Positions 7,428 through 16,580 of a stretch of 27,331 nucleotides of DNA are shown piece after piece (positions within the stretch are counted from its first letter, which is position 1; the number at the start of each line of letters is the position of its first letter). This DNA is from CAZVAO01 sp964625175. Lineage in GTDB: Bacteria > Bacillota > UBA994 > PWPR01. The notes under the pieces were generated by a model. It was not told the DNA's origin. It saw nothing but the letters and a program-made list of their open reading frames with translations, and ran no database searches. A program made the translations under genes and the position numbers. Where the stretch lies: the NCBI GenBank assembly GCA_964625175.1, contig CAZVAO010000016.1, forward strand, positions 1-27,331, in the 5' to 3' direction.

Positions 7428-7456
7428 ATCATAAACTTTTCACTCGGTTTATGCAA
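7428..7456 (-). promoter_or_regulatory. Sigma-A promoter of the MFS gene
   Basis: Minus strand: -35 TTGCAT (7456-7451), 17-nt spacer, -10 TATGAT (7433-7428). The transcript would have a leader of about 95-100 nt. The rest of the 7324-7645 gap holds only this leader and the htrA terminator. Confidence 0.7.
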
Positions 7457-7562
7457 CAGAAAATAGACGAATTTAAGCTAAATATTCGTGCCTAAGCGAT
7501 TTATCAATTATCCAATTTGGAATTCATTCTCGCCTACGACTCTTTTCTCTCGTTCATCAAAT

Positions 7563-7598
7563 AAAAAAGTTGTTGTGCTAATCCCTTAGCGCAACAAC
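7563..7598 (-). terminator. Intrinsic terminator of htrA
   Basis: Minus strand GTTGTTG-C-GCTAA / TTAGC-A-CAACAAC stem with a short loop, followed by six Ts (7568-7563). It lies about 50 nt after the htrA stop. Confidence 0.88.
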
Positions 7599-7645
7599 CT
7601 TCTTAATTCAAGACTTATTATTTATTAAAAGCAGGTGAATCGTTA

Positions 7646-8845
7646 TTAGCTATCCGCTGCCTTAGAGAGTTTAACCTCGTAATGGAGAAGCTCCTCTGTA
7701 GCATCACGATAGATGCTTACTGTAATGGTGTCACCTATACTGTGACTATAGAGAATCCGCTGTAATTCTGTAAAACTTGTCACCTCATCGTCACCAATTG
7801 CCACGATTGCATCGCCTACTTTAAATCCTGCCACATCCGCTGGACTATCACTGGCTACTTCAGAAATCAGTATGCCATACTTATAGTTGCTTTTGTCTGG
7901 ATTCAGACTAATTAATTGACCTTTTATTCCTAAAAGCGGTCGTTCGATTTTACCTTTACTTATTAATTGTTCGATAATTGGTTTTGCTTGATCCGATGGA
8001 ATGGCGAATCCCAAACCCTCAATACCTGCATCAGAGATTTTGATTTGATTAATTCCAATCACATTACCTGAAGTATCCAACAGTGGTCCACCGCTATTGC
8101 CTGAGTTAATCGCCGCATCTGTCTGAATCAAAGAATATTGGCGATTCCCTACCGTAACGACACGGTCAACGGCACTGACAATTCCAGATGTAACCGTACG
8201 AGCAAACTCCATCCCCAAAGGATTCCCTATGGCGATAACCGTCTGACCAACTCGCAATTTTGAAGAATCTCCAAACGTAACAAAAGGCAATGTTCGCTCA
8301 TCTTCAGGTAAATCATTAAGGTCAATGCCTAAAACGGCTAAATCAGACCATACATCCACACCTACAATTTTTGCAACCACATGGGTGCCACTTGGCAGAA
8401 TGACCTCGATCTCTTCTGCGTTGTTAATGACATGTTGGTTTGTGACAATGAGACCCGTAGGATCAATGATAAAGCCTGATCCACTGGCAAGATCCTGCAT
8501 TGAAGTATTACCATACCAGTCGCGCACATATCCTTTGTTAATGACGCCCACCACACTGGGGCCTTGTCCCTCAGCTACTTGAGTGATACTGTTGGTTGAA
8601 TCCCCTGTATCACTAACGGGAGCGGCTGTTGGGTGTGCATCGGGCAATTGATAGTTCACCCGCATTTGACTGCTTAGATGATCAGGCCAAGGAATAATCG
8701 TGCCATATATAAGGTATGGAGCCACTAAGGCCATTGCTAAAGCCCCAATCAATCCACCAGCAAGAGCAACAAGTACTAATTGCGCTGTTGATCTGCGCTG
8801 TTTACGCGTATTAAAGTGATTTTCATAATCATTATGGTAATCCAT
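7646..8845 (-). CDS. htrA: Membrane-anchored serine protease HtrA/DegP family
   Basis: An envelope quality-control protease of 399 residues. A short cytoplasmic N-terminus is followed by one membrane segment (about residues 23-48), then a trypsin-like domain outside the membrane. The catalytic triad is H138 (TNQHVI), D168 (SDLAVL) and S251 (GNSGGPLL). A single C-terminal PDZ domain follows from about residue 305 (LLGIKGQ..., SPADVAGFKVGD). AGGAGGGG precedes ATG 8845 at normal spacing. It is a single-gene unit between the WalJ operon and the MFS gene. WalJ and HtrA neighbours are common in Firmicutes near the walRK locus, but no walRK genes are in this window. Confidence 0.93.
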   Translation of the reverse strand: MDYHNDYENHFNTRKQRRSTAQLVLVALAGGLIGALAMALVAPYLIYGTIIPWPDHLSSQMRVNYQLPDAHPTAAPVSDTGDSTNSITQVAEGQGPSVVGVINKGYVRDWYGNTSMQDLASGSGFIIDPTGLIVTNQHVINNAEEIEVILPSGTHVVAKIVGVDVWSDLAVLGIDLNDLPEDERTLPFVTFGDSSKLRVGQTVIAIGNPLGMEFARTVTSGIVSAVDRVVTVGNRQYSLIQTDAAINSGNSGGPLLDTSGNVIGINQIKISDAGIEGLGFAIPSDQAKPIIEQLISKGKIERPLLGIKGQLISLNPDKSNYKYGILISEVASDSPADVAGFKVGDAIVAIGDDEVTSFTELQRILYSHSIGDTITVSIYRDATEELLHYEVKLSKAADS

Positions 8846-8927
8846 TCAGATCCCCTCCTAAATATGATATTAGTAGAATAGCAGGAAAATGTGTAATAGG
8901 TATGGTAGTTTTGCATAAATAGTGTTG

Positions 8928-8947
8928 AAAAAGGCCCTCAGGCCTTT
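8928..8947 (-). terminator. Intrinsic terminator of the walJ operon
   Basis: Minus strand AAAGGCC-TGAG-GGCCTTT stem with a trailing T-run, 30 nt after the walJ stop. It separates the five-gene operon from htrA. Confidence 0.85.
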
Positions 8948-8977
8948 AATTTAAATCAATATTTGTTTGTTCTGTAA

Positions 8978-9769
8978 CTAAAACCCCAGTCCCGGTGTCA
9001 CTTCATAGCGTTCTGCAACGCGCAAGATAAAATCTCTATTTGGACGTAATCCAGCACTCTTAAGAGCGGCCTCATTGGTAGCAAATGCTCGATCTGGCGT
9101 ATTGTTCTTATCACTAAGATGAGTTAATAAAACGACTTGAGTCTGATGCCCAACCACATGACGAAGTACTTTAGCCGTCATATTATTGGCTAGGTGCCCC
9201 ATATCGCCAGCAATGCGCTCCTGCAAAAAATAGGGATAGGGACCTTTGCGCAGCATTTCCTCATCATGATTGGATTCAATAATCAGCGCGTTAGCCCCCA
9301 TCAAATGTTCAAATACGCCTTGGCTGACAAATCCTAAATCAGTGGCCACAACAATCGTGAAATCATCGACTGCTAGCTTATACCCCACAGGATCCGCAGC
9401 ATCATGGGATATCGCGAAAGGCGTGATTGAAACGTCGTCAAGTTGGAATTGTTGATGGGTTGTGAAGAATTGTTGTTGTTCTGGGCTAACCCGATGGAGA
9501 TGTCTCTTACCTGATCGCCATGTGCCATTATTTGCGTAAATTTTAACCTGGGGTTGTCGGTCTGAAAAAACATTGACTCCCCGCACATGATCAATATGTT
9601 CGTGGGTAATCAGAACCGTGTCAATCTGTTTGATGTCAACCCCGATAGAAGCTAATTGTATGCCAATCGCTCTATTACTAATTCCTGCATCAACTAAAAT
9701 ATGATGGCCACCGATATTAAGGTAGGCACAGTTGCCTGAGCTACCGCTTCCTAGCATCGCAAACTTCAT
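8978..9769 (-). CDS. walJ: Metallo-beta-lactamase fold hydrolase, WalJ/YycJ family
   Basis: A 263-residue cytoplasmic metallohydrolase. The N-terminal strand LGSGSSGNCAYL is a hallmark of YycJ. The metal-binding motif H56-x-H58-x-D60-H61 (THEHIDH) is intact, with further ligands likely in SHDAADP and the C-terminal LLTHLSDKN. Family members have 5'-3' exonuclease activity and are linked to coordinating replication and cell division. AGGAGAG precedes ATG 9769 with 7-nt spacing. It is the last gene of the operon that starts at 12546. Confidence 0.9.
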   Translation of the reverse strand: MKFAMLGSGSSGNCAYLNIGGHHILVDAGISNRAIGIQLASIGVDIKQIDTVLITHEHIDHVRGVNVFSDRQPQVKIYANNGTWRSGKRHLHRVSPEQQQFFTTHQQFQLDDVSITPFAISHDAADPVGYKLAVDDFTIVVATDLGFVSQGVFEHLMGANALIIESNHDEEMLRKGPYPYFLQERIAGDMGHLANNMTAKVLRHVVGHQTQVVLLTHLSDKNNTPDRAFATNEAALKSAGLRPNRDFILRVAERYEVTPGLGF

Positions 9770-9782
9770 TATTCTCTCCTGC

Positions 9783-9995
9783 CTACTCTTCTTCTTTAGT
9801 GGATATCAATGCCTTAACTTGCCGCTCAAAACGTTTACGAGGGAGCATCACGGAGTGACCGCAGGTCATACATTTAATGCGGAAATCAGCCCCAATTCGT
9901 AAAACTTCCCAGGTATCACCACCACAAGGGTGCCCTTTGCGCATTCTGACCACATCACCAACCGCAAACTTATGATCAATCATGGTTTTCTTCAT
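9783..9995 (-). CDS. DUF951 family small protein
   Basis: A 70-residue protein with the DUF951 pattern: KFAVGDVVRMRKGHPCGG, then GADFRIKCMTCGHSVMLPR. Cys24, Cys42 and Cys45 could bind zinc, and the fold resembles small KOW/SH3-like nucleic-acid-binding proteins; both points are inferred. The ATG at 9995 overlaps the mscS end by 20 nt. A second ATG at codon 5 (9983) is also possible. DUF951 is usually found beside mscS in Clostridia, as here. Its biochemical role is unknown. Confidence 0.82.
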   Translation of the reverse strand: MKKTMIDHKFAVGDVVRMRKGHPCGGDTWEVLRIGADFRIKCMTCGHSVMLPRKRFERQVKALISTKEEE

Positions 9996-11139
9996 CCTTC
10001 TCCATAATTAGCACCTGATGTGGATATGGTATGGTAATACCGACTTCGTCAAATCGATTTTTAATCCTGGCTCGCAATACTCTTTCGGCTTTCCACTGCT
10101 CCCCTGGCAAGGTGAACGCAATAATGCGAAAAGACACCGACGAATTGCCCAGTTCTTGAACACCCAAAACAGTTGGACCATCGGTGATCCATTCGTTCTC
10201 ACTAGCAATTTCACTACATAATTGAGTCAGAACCTGCTCAACATACGCAAGATCTTCACCATAGTCCACGCCAATATCAACCAGCGCACGTCGGTCTGTT
10301 CTCGACAAATTTGTTACAATAGATAATTCACCATTTGGCACAAAATGGAGACTCCCATCAAAATCTTTCAAACGCGTGCTACGTAAAGCGATGTTTGTAA
10401 CATAACCCTGGATCCCACCCGCAGATATTAAATCACCCACATCAAATTGATCCTCAAATAAAATGAAAACACCTGCTAAGACATCACGAACCAAGTTTTG
10501 TGCACCAAATCCCAAGGCCACCCCAAGTACTCCAGCCCCTGTAATTATACTGGCTGTGGGAACACCAAAGGCAGATAATATCGATAACAGTGCAATAAAA
10601 TAGATAATGTAACGAAGAATGCTCTGCGTTAAAGTTTCTAAAGTGGTTAATTTAGCTTCTCGCACGACCAAAGAACGCTTGTTGTTCTGGGAATTGGCGA
10701 ACACCCGCCGCTGTGAATCAAATATTTTCTTATTACCAATACTACCTAATTTTAAGGCCAAGTAGCTCATAATCAAAACAAGTGCAACCTGGAACATCGA
10801 ATTCAATAGGGGGACTGCAACCAGAATATCTTGTACTGAAGATACCGAATTGAATGTATAGATAAAAAGGGTAATCCCAACAGGCACCATCATCAGTAAG
10901 GTGGCGTATTGCCATATTCTTCTCACAGCTTTGTTAATGGTATCGACCTGCTCAATTCGCTCGGCGTCTTGAGTTTGTTTTGCTTTCAAACGACTACTTT
11001 TAAACAGCCTGTTAATGAGTAATATGCCGATCCGGGATATTATTAAATAGAAAACGCCAATAAGTAGCAATTGAACAAGCACAGCCACTAGTATATTCGT
11101 TTGCGCAAACTCAAGGATTCGGCTCCTTATTAACTCCAC
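9976..11139 (-). CDS. mscS: Small-conductance mechanosensitive channel, MscS/YggB family
   Basis: An osmotic safety-valve channel of 387 residues. Membrane segments lie near residues 18-40, 80-97, 110-130 and 185-235. The pore helix region is SIITGAGVLGVALGFGAQN, with glycines and alanines spaced as in MscS TM3. It is followed by the beta domain (FDVGDLISAGGIQGYVTNIALRST) and the cytoplasmic vestibule. Start GTG 11139 has GGGGG 9 nt upstream and lies one base from the DUF3343 stop, so translation is probably coupled. It ends in TGA. Family members differ in gating; tension gating is inferred from family. Confidence 0.9.
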   Translation of the reverse strand: MELIRSRILEFAQTNILVAVLVQLLLIGVFYLIISRIGILLINRLFKSSRLKAKQTQDAERIEQVDTINKAVRRIWQYATLLMMVPVGITLFIYTFNSVSSVQDILVAVPLLNSMFQVALVLIMSYLALKLGSIGNKKIFDSQRRVFANSQNNKRSLVVREAKLTTLETLTQSILRYIIYFIALLSILSAFGVPTASIITGAGVLGVALGFGAQNLVRDVLAGVFILFEDQFDVGDLISAGGIQGYVTNIALRSTRLKDFDGSLHFVPNGELSIVTNLSRTDRRALVDIGVDYGEDLAYVEQVLTQLCSEIASENEWITDGPTVLGVQELGNSSVSFRIIAFTLPGEQWKAERVLRARIKNRFDEVGITIPYPHQVLIMEKDEENHD

Positions 11140-11140
11140 T

Positions 11141-11419
11141 TTACTTTTCCCCCTTAGTCAATCGCTCATTTACCATAAGGTGATAGCTATTCTTACGACC
11201 CTCTGTTTCAACCGCGCAAATTTGCACATCGCATATTCCTTCTGCAGCTAATCGATTCATGGGGTCTTGATAGTCCTCTGTTTCAACAAGTAGCGATATA
11301 CCACAACTCTCCGAAAACTGACGCGGTGTGGGAATAATTCGCAGGCTATAATCCGCATTAATCAGAATGCTCTCAGCTGCTAAAGCATCGTGTGTTGATT
11401 CAAACATATACAGTATCAA
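11141..11419 (-). CDS. DUF3343 family protein (putative Se/S carrier-like)
   Basis: A 92-residue protein matching the DUF3343 pattern: FESTHDALAAESILINA, then LRIIPTPRQFSESCGISLLV. It has a conserved Cys39 in the C-G motif. Pfam names this family a putative Se/S carrier protein-like domain; the function has not been shown in this organism. The only start with a ribosome binding site is TTG 11419 (GGGAG 7 nt upstream); the ATG at codon 5 has none. The ribosome binding site sits at the end of the upstream propeller gene, so the two are cotranscribed. Its presence in a window with two selenoproteins is suggestive but not proof of a link. Confidence 0.82.
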   Translation of the reverse strand: MILYMFESTHDALAAESILINADYSLRIIPTPRQFSESCGISLLVETEDYQDPMNRLAAEGICDVQICAVETEGRKNSYHLMVNERLTKGEK

Positions 11420-11430
11420 TTTTGCACTCC

Positions 11431-12546
11431 CTATCTTCTATACCAAATAAGCTGATAATCATCGGTAAAAACAAAAATCGTACCCTCTTGGTCAATGGCT
11501 ACCTCTATTATACGTTCTTTAGATTCAAGATACCATTGATCTAATGCGTATACACCATGATCTGTTGCAACCGTCACGGTACCATCACGCAGCAACTGAT
11601 GTTTCACTAGGGTTCCCGCATAAGCAAAGCGATTGCGCAGATTACCCGTAAAATCGCTGAATCCACCGTGTAAACGGCGTCCGGGAGGCAAAATACTCCT
11701 CTTATTTTCGAGCACATATAACCGTTGACTACCACTAAATCCAGCAGCAACCAAACCGGTTTTTGCTAAGACTTTCTCTTCTTCAGAGAGCAAATCGTAT
11801 TGTTTTGCTTCTGCCGAGCTGGTCCACAGCAGTTGATGGCCAGAAGGGGATACTTGCAAATCAAGAATCGGCTGACCGATTTCACATTCATAAAGTACAT
11901 TACCCGAGTTATCGTAAACGGTAAGGTATTGGCCTCCAACATCGTCTTGCACCCGATAGCTGAGTATCGCAACAGCGTCAACGAGCCACACCATATCGAT
12001 GACTTCGGTATTGCCCAGTTCTGTTGAAAACAATTCCTGTCCCGATTTATCGAGCAGATAGAGTGTTGTTAACCAGCTAAAGGCCGTTCCGCTACTACTT
12101 TTCTCAAAAACTACCCCAGAACGTCCATAATCATCCACGCGACAAAACAAGGGGGTGCCCGTTCCTTGCGAATTGTAAACCGTCTCCCCATCCGTATTGA
12201 TCACTGTGAAGCGTTGCGCAAGTGTTTCTCCGACAACCGTATAATTGACACTGCTATCTACTAGCAAACGGTCCGCCCTGTAGACCTTTTGAAAACGACG
12301 TACCCCATCCTGCCCCAGCAGAGTGACAATCGTTTGACCTGTTTGGCGATAAACCGCCCAAGCACCTTGTTTACTTCCAGTGCTGTATACTAAATAGCCC
12401 GGGTCGATATATTGCTTATGACCCTGCTCGACAAGTAACTCACCTTTGTTTTGAAAGGCTCGTTCATAATTAATAAAGTATATGGATAGCGCTGCTAATC
12501 CTATAATTAGAACAGCAATAAGCAACGCTCGAAGTCGTATAGACAT
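11431..12546 (-). CDS. Membrane-anchored beta-propeller protein (DUF5711-like)
   Basis: A 371-residue protein with an N-terminal uncleaved membrane anchor (RALLIAVLIIGLAALSIYFI). A long repetitive beta-rich extracytoplasmic domain follows. Recurring blade-like units have the form strand-D/N-x-x-G-x-x-L/V-Y (for example YDNSGNVLYE, INTDGETVYN, LLDKSGQELF), consistent with a WD40/PQQ-type propeller. It resembles DUF5711 proteins, but the assignment is by eye. It is the first gene of the five-gene operon and has a strong promoter and an AAGGAG site. It is likely a structural or binding protein at the outer face of the membrane; no enzyme motif was seen. Confidence 0.65.
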   Translation of the reverse strand: MSIRLRALLIAVLIIGLAALSIYFINYERAFQNKGELLVEQGHKQYIDPGYLVYSTGSKQGAWAVYRQTGQTIVTLLGQDGVRRFQKVYRADRLLVDSSVNYTVVGETLAQRFTVINTDGETVYNSQGTGTPLFCRVDDYGRSGVVFEKSSSGTAFSWLTTLYLLDKSGQELFSTELGNTEVIDMVWLVDAVAILSYRVQDDVGGQYLTVYDNSGNVLYECEIGQPILDLQVSPSGHQLLWTSSAEAKQYDLLSEEEKVLAKTGLVAAGFSGSQRLYVLENKRSILPPGRRLHGGFSDFTGNLRNRFAYAGTLVKHQLLRDGTVTVATDHGVYALDQWYLESKERIIEVAIDQEGTIFVFTDDYQLIWYRR

Positions 12547-12625
12547 GTAAATTGCTCCTTATGGCTTAAAACGTAGTCATTCCCTGACCTTGTGTTCTGT
12601 GAGATGAAGTCATCAAGCACTCTAT

Positions 12626-12653
12626 ATTATAACTGATTACCAACCTAATGCAA
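12626..12653 (-). promoter_or_regulatory. Sigma-A promoter of the propeller-DUF3343-mscS-DUF951-walJ operon
   Basis: Minus strand: -35 TTGCAT (12653-12648), 16-nt spacer, perfect -10 TATAAT (12631-12626). Confidence 0.75.
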
Positions 12654-12666
12654 ACGATAAACGCTT

Positions 12667-12688
12667 AAAGCGCCCTTTTGCTCGCTTT
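12667..12688 (-). terminator. Weak terminator-like hairpin after rmuC
   Basis: Minus strand AAAGCG/CGCTTT stem with a 10-nt loop, 24 nt after the rmuC stop. No proper U-tract follows, so termination may be partial. Confidence 0.35.
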
Positions 12689-12711
12689 GATCATTCCCAA
12701 ATATTAGCCAA

Positions 12712-14088
12712 TTATTCAGGCAATTCTTCAGTACTCAAATCACCTGTTTGCAAATCAGCCTGCGATAATTTGTTAAATTTAGTGGAAATTTTTTTTGTGG
12801 TATTGTGAACATCCTTAACTTCAGACCCGACCTTCTCAATGGTCTTACGTAACTTATCCCAGCGCACCTGATAACGACGGAATTCAATACCGAGCTTATT
12901 TAATTCCTCATTAATTTCTGTGGCAAGTTTATCACGTTCCATATTGCGGATCATAACCTGAACCGTTGTAAGAACTGCCATCAAAGTCGTTGGCGATGCT
13001 AGCCAAACACGGTTCTTATTGGCAAACGCCACCAAATCGCCATGATAGGCATTGATTTCAGCAAAAATAGCTTCAGCAGGTACAAACATGATGGCTTGGT
13101 TCGCGGTTTCGTTGGGTATGATATATTTCGTTGCTATATCACTAATATGCTTCCTAATATTTTGCTTAAATAAGCGCTCAGCAGTCGTCCGTTCACTACT
13201 TTCCAGCTTTTTATCGGTCATGCGGCGATAGTTCTCAAGCGGGAATTTAGAGTCAATTGCCACCGTCCCCAAAGGTTCTGGAGTTTTGAGGACCGCATCA
13301 GCGATGGACCCATTAGATAATGTCACTTGCATACTATAAATGCTCTCATTACTGCCAAAAACACCGCTTAAAATTTGTTGAAGCTGTACCTCCCCAAATA
13401 TTCCGCGATTCTTCTTATCGGTCAGTACATCTTGTAGCGATATAATATCACCAGAAAGGCGCTCAATCTTCTTCTGAGCTTCGTCAATTTTACTCAAGCG
13501 TTCAATGATATTCGTGAAGGTTTGGTTGGTCTGTTTAAACCCATCCGTCAGCCGCTCATCAACCTTACTATTGATTGCGTTGAGGCGCGATTCGATTGTT
13601 TCATTCATAATACGAAAATCATCTTGAAGTTCTTTGGTTAGGGCGGTGTTAAAGGCCTGGATTTTAAGATTTTGGTTATCGCGACTGACAATCAATTCTG
13701 CAAGGAGACGCTCACTTAACTGATTGTAGCGCTCACTGAGCGCAATCTCTAATTGACCGAAACGACCGACAAGGGTACTCTGCAACTCCCCCATTTTTAT
13801 GCTAACTTTTTCACTCTGAATACCATTATCCCGCGTAACCTGTTCACGCATCTGTAAGGCGCTCCGTTCGATCGTATTCATTAGAGTTGCTGACTGCTGG
13901 TCATTTTGGTGACGTATCGTCTGCTCTAAACGCTCGACTTGATGATTAAGCCGATCCTCTTCTTGCTGCCGTTGCTTGTCGATAAGCATTATTTGCTCTC
14001 TCAGGGACTGAATTCTACTTAAAGCAAACACACAAAGCAAACCCACAAAGGCAACCATCCCATACAGAATATATAAGTAATTGTCCAT
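12712..14088 (-). CDS. rmuC: DNA recombination protein RmuC
   Basis: A 458-residue protein with an N-terminal membrane segment (LYILYGMVAFVGLLCVFAL), a long coiled coil (about residues 25-210) and the C-terminal RmuC nuclease-like domain. Family landmarks are RGIFGEVQLQQIL, DSKFPLENYRRM, AIMFVPAEAIFAEINA and LASPTTLMAVL. In E. coli, RmuC limits inversions at short inverted repeats; the domain is related to restriction endonuclease folds. GGAGG precedes ATG 14088 at 8 nt. It is divergent from the sensor kinase gene. The presence of many palindromic repeats in this genome makes the role interesting, but the link is only inference. Confidence 0.92.
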   Translation of the reverse strand: MDNYLYILYGMVAFVGLLCVFALSRIQSLREQIMLIDKQRQQEEDRLNHQVERLEQTIRHQNDQQSATLMNTIERSALQMREQVTRDNGIQSEKVSIKMGELQSTLVGRFGQLEIALSERYNQLSERLLAELIVSRDNQNLKIQAFNTALTKELQDDFRIMNETIESRLNAINSKVDERLTDGFKQTNQTFTNIIERLSKIDEAQKKIERLSGDIISLQDVLTDKKNRGIFGEVQLQQILSGVFGSNESIYSMQVTLSNGSIADAVLKTPEPLGTVAIDSKFPLENYRRMTDKKLESSERTTAERLFKQNIRKHISDIATKYIIPNETANQAIMFVPAEAIFAEINAYHGDLVAFANKNRVWLASPTTLMAVLTTVQVMIRNMERDKLATEINEELNKLGIEFRRYQVRWDKLRKTIEKVGSEVKDVHNTTKKISTKFNKLSQADLQTGDLSTEELPE

Positions 14089-14243
14089 TTCTTGACCTCC
14101 ACCATCAACGCGTCATAAATAGCTACATTCTTTGAAACAATTTGTTATAATGTAATTAAGATAAGCTTATTATACGATGTCTACTCAAACATCTTCTTCT
14201 ATTATATTCCCAAGTCGCCCACGGCGCAAAGGAGGACTCCTAG

Positions 14244-15599
14244 ATGTCCCTTAAAAACTTTTTTAGTCACCAAAATAGTCATGGCAACTCCACCTTATAT
14301 GACAGTACGGGGGAAATCTTCACCCATCGGGCAGCCCTCTTATGCTCCGCCTTCTGCATTGTCAACTATTTCTTGGTGCTCTGGTTAGACTTTATTCCAA
14401 CCTTGCCCCAACTGCGCAACATTTGTAATATTCTTTTCACGGGGATAACCGCACTCACACTCTACTTAATCTTCTCCAAGAAAGAAGTGAAGGTGGCTGC
14501 CAATATCAATATTATCTTCTTGAGCTTATTCTACTTGCCACTCATATGGCTTTTTATCGGAGGTGTCAACGGTGCAGCTCCCGTGACATTATTCATGGCG
14601 GCCGCTTTTAATGCTATTATCAACAATCGCTACCAGCGCAATATCACACTTACTATGCAAATTGCCATGCTCATCGTGCTCTGTTACATTGAAATCCAAC
14701 ATCCCTATCTTGTAACCAATACCATTCTAACCAGTAATGGTGTATTAGGAAACATGCTCAATATCTTTTACATCACGATTGCAACGTTAATGCTAATTGT
14801 TTTTTTCATTGACCAAAACCGACTTAATGTTAAGCAACTCAGCGAATCCAACGAGCAACTGCGGAAGGCTAATGAGGAGCTCCTACAATCCACGCAATTT
14901 CAGCGCAATTTAATCGCTAACATTTCACACGATCTCAATACCCCAATCACCCTAATTAGTGGCTATGCCCAAGCAATCAATGATGGTCTTTTGCCTCCCT
15001 CTCAAGTGGCTAAATATTTAGACTTAATTCGGGATAAGGCTTTGGTCCTAAGTAACTTAATTGATGACTTGTTGCAGCTGACCCAACTCGAAACCGGTCA
15101 GCTAAAGTTGGAACTTGCCCCATCGGCAATCAAAGACGTCCTCAACAATATTCAAAATAAATATCAGCTTGATGTTGAAAACAAAGGATTAGATTTCAAA
15201 ATCAGCCCTATGCCCCCCGATTTAGAAGCAGAAATGATCCTCATCGACTCTAATCAATTGAACAAAGTATTTAGTAACCTCATCTATAACGCCCTAAAAT
15301 TCACAAATGAAGGGAGCATAGCGATTGCCTGCTCCCGTTCAGAAGATGCTGCGGTATTTTCTATTACGGATACTGGCGTAGGCATTGCCCCTGACGTGCT
15401 CCCGTTTATTTTCAAACGTTTCTACAAAGAATCCAGCTCACGCAACTCTGCCTTAAAAGGCAGTGGTTTAGGTCTCAATATCGCCCAGCAAATTGTTAAT
15501 CTACATGGCGGGGAAATCTGGGTCACAAGTGATGTAGGTCAAGGCAGCACCTTTTCGTTCACTGTCCCGTTGCAACCATCCCCTACAGGGAATGTCTAG
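14244..15599 (+). CDS. Orphan membrane sensor histidine kinase
   Basis: A two-component sensor kinase of 451 residues. About six hydrophobic segments lie between residues 30 and 190, with almost no extracellular domain, so it probably senses through the membrane. A coiled linker follows, then the HisKA dimerisation domain with phospho-accepting H229 (NISHDLNTPI). The HATPase domain has the N box NLIYNALKF, G1 DTGVGIAPD, the F box FKRFYKE and G2 GSGLGLNIA. AAGGAGG precedes ATG 14244. No response regulator is adjacent on either side, so its partner is elsewhere. It converges with murB, leaving 21 nt between the stops. A hairpin across its stop codon (15588-15606) might act as a weak terminator. 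Confidence 0.9.
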   Translation: MSLKNFFSHQNSHGNSTLYDSTGEIFTHRAALLCSAFCIVNYFLVLWLDFIPTLPQLRNICNILFTGITALTLYLIFSKKEVKVAANINIIFLSLFYLPLIWLFIGGVNGAAPVTLFMAAAFNAIINNRYQRNITLTMQIAMLIVLCYIEIQHPYLVTNTILTSNGVLGNMLNIFYITIATLMLIVFFIDQNRLNVKQLSESNEQLRKANEELLQSTQFQRNLIANISHDLNTPITLISGYAQAINDGLLPPSQVAKYLDLIRDKALVLSNLIDDLLQLTQLETGQLKLELAPSAIKDVLNNIQNKYQLDVENKGLDFKISPMPPDLEAEMILIDSNQLNKVFSNLIYNALKFTNEGSIAIACSRSEDAAVFSITDTGVGIAPDVLPFIFKRFYKESSSRNSALKGSGLGLNIAQQIVNLHGGEIWVTSDVGQGSTFSFTVPLQPSPTGNV

Positions 15600-15620
15600 A
15601 CATCCCGCTCATTTAAGCTG

Positions 15621-16553
15621 CTAGTCATCACTATGCTTGGCATGGGGCTCCCCCACAAATCGAACTTCGGGGTCTAACCAACGTTCATATTTCGCATAGA
15701 CCTGCTCTTGAACATAAGCGATTAAATCCAGCACATCCTGAGCCGTAGCATCGCCGATATTGACAATAAACCCAGCATGCTTGGTCGACACTTGTGCGCC
15801 ACCAATGGTATAACCCTTAAGGCCCGTTTGGTCAATCAAATAACTACCGGCGACATCCGGTGGTCTCTTGAACGTACTTCCCGCGCTAGGCATAGCCAAT
15901 GGTTGACGCTCACGACGCCAGCGGTTTAATTTTTGCATTTCAGCTTTAATCAATTGCGGATCGCCTGGCTGCAGTTCCAATTCAACTGCAGTGATTAATG
16001 CGCCTTCGGTCGCTACTGCCGAATTGCGATAATCTAAGGATAGTCGCTCCAAATCCCAGACTTCCCACTTACCCGTCGCAGTGACAACCTCTGCGGCCTT
16101 GACAATATGCTTCATTTCACCTTCATAAGCTCCAGCATTCATATAAACAGCTCCACCAATACTCCCGGGAATACCTGAGGCGAATGCCATCCCTTGGAGG
16201 CTGTGTTCTAAAGCAACCTGAGCGACTCGGCTTAAGAGAGCGCCGGCCCCTGCTTTAATCGTGTTCCCTTCAACGGTGATTGTGGCCATGTGCTCATCAA
16301 TTTTAAGAACAACCCCCCGAATGCCGAGGTCGCTCACGAGTAAATTAGAACCATTGCCCACCACGGTACAGGGCACCCCGTGCTCTAAGCACCAGCAATA
16401 CACGTTCTGGATATCCATTTTGCAACTCGGAAAGACGATTAAATCTGCTTTGCCACCGATCTCAAAATAGGTATAATCTGCCATCAGGCCATCTGTAATG
16501 GTTCTAATGTCTGGAAAACACTCTTTAAATGTCGTTATCCACTGTTGATGCAT
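15621..16553 (-). CDS. murB: UDP-N-acetylenolpyruvoylglucosamine reductase MurB
   Basis: The flavoenzyme of peptidoglycan precursor synthesis, reducing UDP-GlcNAc-enolpyruvate to UDP-MurNAc with NADPH in the cytoplasm. At 310 residues it fits the shorter MurB type found in Gram-positives. The FAD-binding motifs are VVGNGSNLLVSD and SGIPGSIGGAVYMNAGAYEGE. The catalytic Ser is in PSAGSTFKRP, and the C-terminal motif is GYTIGGAQVSTKHAGFIVN. GGGGGT precedes ATG 16553. It has its own promoter and converges with the kinase gene. Confidence 0.94.
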   Translation of the reverse strand: MHQQWITTFKECFPDIRTITDGLMADYTYFEIGGKADLIVFPSCKMDIQNVYCWCLEHGVPCTVVGNGSNLLVSDLGIRGVVLKIDEHMATITVEGNTIKAGAGALLSRVAQVALEHSLQGMAFASGIPGSIGGAVYMNAGAYEGEMKHIVKAAEVVTATGKWEVWDLERLSLDYRNSAVATEGALITAVELELQPGDPQLIKAEMQKLNRWRRERQPLAMPSAGSTFKRPPDVAGSYLIDQTGLKGYTIGGAQVSTKHAGFIVNIGDATAQDVLDLIAYVQEQVYAKYERWLDPEVRFVGEPHAKHSDD

Positions 16554-16580
16554 AAGCGCACCCCCAATCTATTTAATACT

